Shown here: positions 62,061 to 64,000 of the stretch, piece by piece
Numbering within the stretch: position 1 is the first letter of the stretch
Layout: the number at the start of each line of letters is the position of its first letter
Assembly: GCF_005876855.1 (NCBI RefSeq)
Contig: NZ_QLAE01000004.1
Span: 1 to 64,000, forward strand
Direction of reading: 5' to 3'
Length of the DNA: 64,000 bases
DNA from: Stutzerimonas nosocomialis
GTDB lineage: Bacteria > Pseudomonadota > Gammaproteobacteria > Pseudomonadales > Pseudomonadaceae
The notes under the pieces: generated by a model
Seen by the model: only the letters and a program-made list of their open reading frames with translations
Databases searched by the model: none
Told to the model about the DNA's origin: nothing
Program-made: the position numbers and the translations under genes

Positions 62061-62632
62061 GGGGCCTGTTCCTCCAGTGAGTGAGCGAAATCATGGGGCG
62101 AGCAGAACGCCAGCCGGGCGGTCTTGCCCGGCAGCTGGACGGTGCCGGCGTCGACGAAGCCGACCAGCCGGTTGAGGCGGTGTACCCGTTCGTTGCGCGC
62201 ATCCGGCTCGACCACCACCCGCTGCGCGCCGAGCGCATCGAAGAGGAAGGCCATGACGGTGCGCAGCACGTCGCGGGTGTAATGGCGGATCGGCCGCTCG
62301 GCCGGGCCGACGAAGAAGTGCATGCCGATGTCGCCGGGCTGGACCGGGTAGCAGTCGCCGAGCGGGTCGCGGCCCGGGTCGTAGCACTCCATGACGAACG
62401 CCGGGCGGCCCTCATGGAACCCGAGGTAGGCCTGCAGGCCGTGGGCCGCGGCGTCGCGGTAGAACTCGGCGGTCGCCTCGACGCTCATGTTCTGCATGTT
62501 CCAGAAATGCGCGTAGTCCATCTGGTACCAGGGCTGGATGATCGCTGCGTCCTGCTCCAGACGCAGCGGACGCAGGCCGAAGGCCGGGTTCAGCGCGGCG
62601 CGGTTGTCCGCCGGCATGATCAGTTCAGGCAT
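62057..62632 (-). CDS. Siderophore acyltransferase (AlcB/RhbD/IucB-like GNAT)
   Basis: A 191-residue GNAT acyltransferase that acylates the N-hydroxylated diamine, most likely with succinyl-CoA, before NIS condensation. It shows LRPLRLEQDAAIIQPWYQMDYAHFWNMQNMS at the start and DIGMHFFVGPAERPIRHYTRDVL with DARNERVHRLNRLVGF in the acyl-CoA region, typical of siderophore GNATs. It overlaps the MFS gene upstream by 8 bp and the synthetase downstream by 4 bp, so the operon is tightly coupled. Confidence 0.93.
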   Translation of the reverse strand: MPELIMPADNRAALNPAFGLRPLRLEQDAAIIQPWYQMDYAHFWNMQNMSVEATAEFYRDAAAHGLQAYLGFHEGRPAFVMECYDPGRDPLGDCYPVQPGDIGMHFFVGPAERPIRHYTRDVLRTVMAFLFDALGAQRVVVEPDARNERVHRLNRLVGFVDAGTVQLPGKTARLAFCSPHDFAHSLEEQAP

Positions 62633-63821
62633 GGCAGGCCTCCGCGGGTGCGCGGTGGCGGCTGTCGACGCCGAACCAGCCGCGGTCGATGGCGGCGGTC
62701 AGCAACATGCCGGCCGCGGCGATGGCGAAGCTGGCGGGCACGCCGACCCAGTCGACCAGGTAGCCGGCACTGAACGACGAGAGCAGCACACCGAGGTTCT
62801 GGAAGAAATTGGTCACGCCGAAATCGCGCGCATACATTGGCGGTGTGCTGACCTTGAACAGCGTGACTTCGAGCTTGACGATCACCTGATACAACGCCCA
62901 GCCGTACAGGCAGCGCCCCAGCACGATCAGCCACGCCGAATCGCTCGCCTGCAGCGCCAGCCCCGCCGCGCCGAGCAGCAGGTTGAGCAGGGTGTGATCC
63001 ACCCAGCGCGGCTGGCTCGCCATGCGATGGCGCAGCGCCAGGGCGACCAGCGCGACGATGCCGGGAATGGCGAACACCACGCCGGTGAGCATCTGCTCGG
63101 CGAGGCCGGTGCGCGCCTCCCAGTACACCGTGAAGAACGGCCGCACCAGGTAGGCGCTGAAGTCGAACAGGAACATCAGCAGGCTCAGCTTGAGCAGGGC
63201 AGACAGCGCCTCCGGCGTGCGCCGCGGGGCGGGTGCGGCGCGCTCGGCCGCATCCTCCGACAGCACCCGCACCACCCGTCCGCTGCGGATCAGGTAGGTG
63301 CACAGGGCGAACTGCACGAGATCGCCCGCCGCCATCAGCGCCACGCAGAAGCGCGGGCCGAATTCCTGCAGCGCCAGGCCGCCAACCGCGGCACCGAAAA
63401 TGGCGCCGATGTGCACCACCACCGAGAGCAGCCCGATGGTCACACTGTGCCGCTCGGCCGGTTCCAGGCGCATCAGGTAGGGAAACATCAGCAGGTAGCT
63501 GGCCTTGGTCATGAACATCAGCATGGTCAGCAGCCAGTACGCCTCGACTGTCGGCGCCCAGATCGCCAGCAGGCAGAAACTGGTGGCGGCCAGTTGCGTC
63601 CAGGCCAGCAGATGCATGGTCTCGACACGCCGCGCAACGCGGGCCCAGACCGGCAGCATGCACATCACCGCGATGGAGATGGCGGCGATGTAGGCGCCCA
63701 CGTGCACCGAGCTGGTCAGGCCATAGCGCAGCTCGAAGAACTGCGGGTAGAAGGCGATGAGGATCGAGTCGCTGATCACGCCGAAGGCGGACATGATCAG
63801 GATGGTGGTACGCAGCGTCAC
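62625..63821 (-). CDS. MFS siderophore exporter (AlcS-like)
   Basis: Inner-membrane major facilitator of 398 residues with 11-12 helices, from a GTG start at 63821 that overlaps the upstream stop (GTGA). No better ATG exists near the conserved first helix TLRTTILIMSAFGVISDSIL. It resides inside the hydroxamate siderophore operon, so it probably secretes the finished siderophore, as AlcS does for alcaligin. Confidence 0.85.
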   Translation of the reverse strand: MTLRTTILIMSAFGVISDSILIAFYPQFFELRYGLTSSVHVGAYIAAISIAVMCMLPVWARVARRVETMHLLAWTQLAATSFCLLAIWAPTVEAYWLLTMLMFMTKASYLLMFPYLMRLEPAERHSVTIGLLSVVVHIGAIFGAAVGGLALQEFGPRFCVALMAAGDLVQFALCTYLIRSGRVVRVLSEDAAERAAPAPRRTPEALSALLKLSLLMFLFDFSAYLVRPFFTVYWEARTGLAEQMLTGVVFAIPGIVALVALALRHRMASQPRWVDHTLLNLLLGAAGLALQASDSAWLIVLGRCLYGWALYQVIVKLEVTLFKVSTPPMYARDFGVTNFFQNLGVLLSSFSAGYLVDWVGVPASFAIAAAGMLLTAAIDRGWFGVDSRHRAPAEACHA

Positions 63822-64000
63822 GAGCCGACGGCCTCCCGCTCCAGCGCGATGAAGCCGCTGTCCTCGCCGGGCACGAAGTCCTGGAACGCCGTGCGCGGCT
63901 CGCTCGGGTAGTGGTCGTGGCCGGTCAGCTCGGCCAACAACCGGCTGTTGCGAAAGCACGCCAGGCCCAGGTCGGGGTTGGTCAGGCCATGACTCTGCAG
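63818..64000 (-). CDS. Siderophore diamine N-monooxygenase, C-terminal part (IucD/AlcA-like), cut by the window edge
   Basis: The last 60 residues of a larger protein, ending at 63818. The segment LTNPDLGLACFRNSRLLAELTG and HYPSEPRTAFQDF matches the C-terminus of lysine/ornithine/putrescine N-monooxygenases (IucD, AlcA, RhbE). It would make the N-hydroxy-diamine used by the acyltransferase. It overlaps the MFS start by GTGA, so it is probably an earlier gene of the same operon. Confidence 0.75.
   Translation of the reverse strand: MQSHGLTNPDLGLACFRNSRLLAELTGHDHYPSEPRTAFQDFVPGEDSGFIALEREAVGS

Overview
This is a GC-rich chromosomal window from a pseudomonad (a Pseudomonas or Stutzerimonas relative). 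The call rests on codon and GC bias, the abundance of LysR/AraC regulators, FecIR and TonB-receptor iron systems, a tesB/HAD/SagB-type housekeeping block, a pyocin-type bacteriocin and a umuC/dnaE2 (rulB/imuC-like) remnant beside a tyrosine recombinase. Species cannot be fixed from the sequence alone. No rRNA, tRNA or CRISPR array was seen.

Layout. 1-6.3 kb: the end of a surface-polysaccharide locus. rmlD (dTDP-rhamnose) is followed by a compact cassette of MBOAT O-acyltransferase, FkbH-type HAD/glyceryl-ACP loading protein, acyl carrier protein and membrane-anchored SGNH protein, predicted to decorate a glycan with an ACP-borne hydroxyacyl group. The ACP reading frame lacks one base after its ATG. 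6.7-10.4 kb: SulP transporter, tandem universal stress protein, DksA/TraR zinc-finger protein and an SdiA-regulated beta-propeller protein.

10.5-20.7 kb: an accessory arsenic-resistance region. On its left lie a chimeric dnaE2/umuC remnant and a small tyrosine recombinase bracketed by a 15-bp inverted repeat. It has two divergent operons: acr3-arsA (arsenite extrusion and ATPase), and arsC::arsR fusion, second arsC, arsH, a CDKN3-like phosphatase, GAPDH and arsJ (organoarsenical route). Arsenate can therefore be reduced and extruded as arsenite, or converted to 1-arseno-3-phosphoglycerate and exported.

20.8-36.9 kb: ordinary chromosomal genes. They comprise a zinc metallopeptidase, a HAD/tesB/SagB-nitroreductase/GNAT run, an HDAC-family protein, a flavoprotein, a fosmidomycin-type MFS exporter with a divergent AraC regulator, a sugar-acid locus (GntR, IlvD/Edd dehydratase, GntP permease), RidA, LysR, and a monooxygenase-domain protein with a divergent AraC regulator.

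37-49.3 kb: a FecI/FecR/TonB-receptor/esterase siderophore unit, a bacterial voltage-gated sodium-channel homologue, a short S-type bacteriocin with a colicin-E9-like HNH nuclease and its immunity protein, a YcaC-type hydrolase with a LysR regulator, and a TonB-dependent receptor preceded by a strong Zur-box candidate. 49.4-52.6 kb: a DMT exporter and a LysR/VOC/GST unit.

52.9-64 kb: a hydroxamate siderophore locus. A Fur box precedes a FhuF-like ferric-siderophore reductase, a fused FhuB-like permease and a binding protein. Convergent to these is an alcaligin-type operon running in from beyond the right edge: N-monooxygenase (partial), MFS exporter, acyltransferase, IucA/IucC NIS synthetase, Rieske oxygenase and FauA-like receptor. 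The two arms meet at a run of heptanucleotide repeats.
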